The notes below the pieces were generated by a model. That model saw nothing but the letters and a program-made list of their open reading frames with translations, was not told the origin of the DNA and searched no databases. From an uncultured Bacilli bacterium (GTDB lineage: Bacteria > Bacillota_I > Bacilli_A > RF39 > UBA660): a stretch of 7,373 bases of DNA. The stretch's first letter is position 1; the number at the start of each line of letters is the position of its first letter. The DNA lies in assembly GCA_947630585.1 (NCBI GenBank), contig CANRIE010000120.1, positions 1-7,373 of the forward strand, in the 5' to 3' direction. The position numbers and the translations under genes are program-made. Below, one piece after another: positions 6,619-7,373 of the stretch.

Positions 6619-6638
6619 AAATCCCATTTAACTATAAT
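6610..6638 (+). promoter_or_regulatory. Promoter of the 6660-7289 gene, nested in the guaB terminator
   Basis: A perfect -10 box TATAAT (6633-6638) lies 17 bp after TTGATT (6610-6615), a weaker -35 box that matches consensus in the first four bases. The -35 is the 3' arm of the guaB terminator. Transcription should start near 6645, about 15 nt before ATG 6660. Confidence 0.6.
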
Positions 6639-6644
6639 ATTCCG

Positions 6645-6654
6645 AAGGAAGTGA
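6645..6654 (+). promoter_or_regulatory. Ribosome binding site that fixes the 6660 start
   Basis: AAGGAAGTGA differs by one base from the ideal AAGGAGGTGA. Its core ends 8 nt before ATG 6660, the normal spacing. The in-frame GTG at 6651 lies inside this site and so is unlikely to be the start. Confidence 0.75.
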
Positions 6655-6659
6655 GTATT

Positions 6660-7289
6660 ATGTATGATTATTCAGAAAATGAGGAAGAAAGAAGAAGATT
6701 TATTTTAAATTATGATATTGAAGATGGGAAAATAATATTACATTTTGCAACTGGAAATGATAAAATAATCCCTTATAGTCCTATAAATGAAGAAAGAGTA
6801 TTAAAACAAATGAATGAGGAACTTCAAAATATTCCAAGATTAAAAGAAAAAATAAATGATGATTTAGAGGATTTAAAAATATATAAAACGGGAAGTCTTG
6901 GAAAATTTATTATTAGTTTAATTGGGATATTAGCAGCAATTAGAATATTCTATAGTATGAATGTTGTTATATATTTATTAGGACTTTTTGGAATCACTAG
7001 TATGATATTTGGAATAGATACTTTAGTTAAAGATAATAATATTAAAAAATTAGAAAAGAAAATTAAAGAGTTAGAAAAGTTTGAATATTTCTTTAAAGAA
7101 AAAGAATTTATAAATACGAATATTAAGACTAATCAAGAAAATCTTAGTTTAAAAGTAAATAAAAGGTTAACTATAAATGATGCTGATAAATTAAGTTTAG
7201 AAGATTTAAAAAGAATAAGAGATGAGATTCTTTTTGAAAAAGAATATATTCATTCAAGTGATAAAAAACTTTATCTAAAAAAACGTTAA
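6660..7289 (+). CDS. Two-helix membrane protein with coiled coil, unknown function
   Basis: I do not recognise this 209-residue protein. Residues 1-80 are hydrophilic and acidic-to-mixed, with a strand-like start (F14-I-L-N-Y, I25-I-L-H-F) and a helical stretch at 43-75. Two membrane helices follow at about 82-99 and 102-120 with a very short connection (around S99-M-N), a helical hairpin that would leave both ends on the same side, probably the cytoplasm. Residues 123-150 are Lys/Glu-rich with leucine and isoleucine spacing typical of a coiled coil. The C-terminus is basic and ends K-K-R. There are no cysteines and no signal peptide. The gene has its own promoter and terminator and so forms a single-gene unit. 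The layout could fit a membrane-anchored scaffold, but nothing fixes a role. Confidence 0.8.
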   Translation: MYDYSENEEERRRFILNYDIEDGKIILHFATGNDKIIPYSPINEERVLKQMNEELQNIPRLKEKINDDLEDLKIYKTGSLGKFIISLIGILAAIRIFYSMNVVIYLLGLFGITSMIFGIDTLVKDNNIKKLEKKIKELEKFEYFFKEKEFINTNIKTNQENLSLKVNKRLTINDADKLSLEDLKRIRDEILFEKEYIHSSDKKLYLKKR

Positions 7290-7321
7290 AAAATGCAAGG
7301 GTGTAAATTTTTTTTGTAGGC

Positions 7322-7364
7322 AAAAATAGTAGTTATTGGCTTAAATAGTCGACTACTATTTTTT
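7322..7364. terminator. Strong symmetric intrinsic terminator
   Basis: AAAAATAGTAGT (7322-7333) pairs perfectly over 12 bp with ACTACTATTTTT (7352-7363) around an 18-base loop. The T-tract (7359-7364) ends the + strand stem and the A-tract (7322-7326) gives a matching U-tract on the other strand. It could therefore stop transcription from both directions, implying a convergent gene beyond the right edge. The loop also contains part of TAGTCGACTA (7346-7355), a perfect 10-bp palindrome. Confidence 0.85.
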
Positions 7365-7373
7365 CAATTTCAT

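Noticed and set aside
6651..6659. GTG 6651 as the start of the last gene
   Set aside because: It lies inside the Shine-Dalgarno sequence AAGGAAGTGA that serves ATG 6660.
7288..7315. Extra terminator just after the last gene
   Set aside because: The stem AAAAAAT/ATTTTTT is purely A-T with a 12-base loop and is likely too weak. The 12-bp hairpin at 7322-7363 is the convincing terminator.
7356..7373. Gene on the minus strand at the right edge
   Set aside because: The minus-strand frame from 7373 reads only five codons before TAG. It could be the tail of a convergent gene, but five codons cannot support a call.

Overview
The window is about 7.4 kb of very AT-rich DNA with every gene on the + strand. 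It reads as a chromosomal segment of a low-GC Gram-positive bacterium of the Bacilli/Mollicutes-related type. The reasons are strong Shine-Dalgarno sequences (AAGGAGG, AAGGGGGGA), heavy use of Lys, Ile and Asn codons, and Firmicutes-style nusB, xseA and xseB genes. TGA is not needed as a tryptophan codon in any gene here, so the standard bacterial code fits. I cannot name the species.

Positions 1-77 hold two copies of a 25-bp direct repeat and a hairpin, probably the outer end of an insertion sequence lying mostly outside the window. From 105 to about 5030 there is one apparent transcription unit: promoter (105-133), nusB, xseA, an unknown gene (305 codons), a frameshifted paralog of that gene, xseB, and a single-pass membrane protein gene, closed by an intrinsic terminator (5000-5030). 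The first five genes overlap by 14, 20, 28 and 25 nt, so translation is probably coupled. The two subunits of exonuclease VII are separated by the tandem pair of unknown paralogs, and the second copy is broken by a single-base frameshift near 2896-2904.

The gene for IMP dehydrogenase (5093-6589) stands alone, with its own promoter and terminator and a perfect dyad across its -35 box. It is of the distinctive type known from the protozoan Tritrichomonas foetus, and as far as I recall that enzyme's numbering, the catalytic residues fall at the same positions. The last gene (6660-7289) encodes an unrecognised protein with two membrane helices and a coiled coil. It has its own promoter inside the preceding terminator and is followed by a strong symmetric terminator (7322-7364).

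The nusB operon joins transcription antitermination with a single-strand DNA exonuclease; guaB supplies XMP for guanine nucleotide synthesis. The most unusual parts are the tandem unknown genes inside the exonuclease VII operon, the frameshift in one of them, the parasite-like IMP dehydrogenase, and the very short predicted mRNA leaders (10-18 nt) at all three promoters. I see no complete new defence or mobile system.
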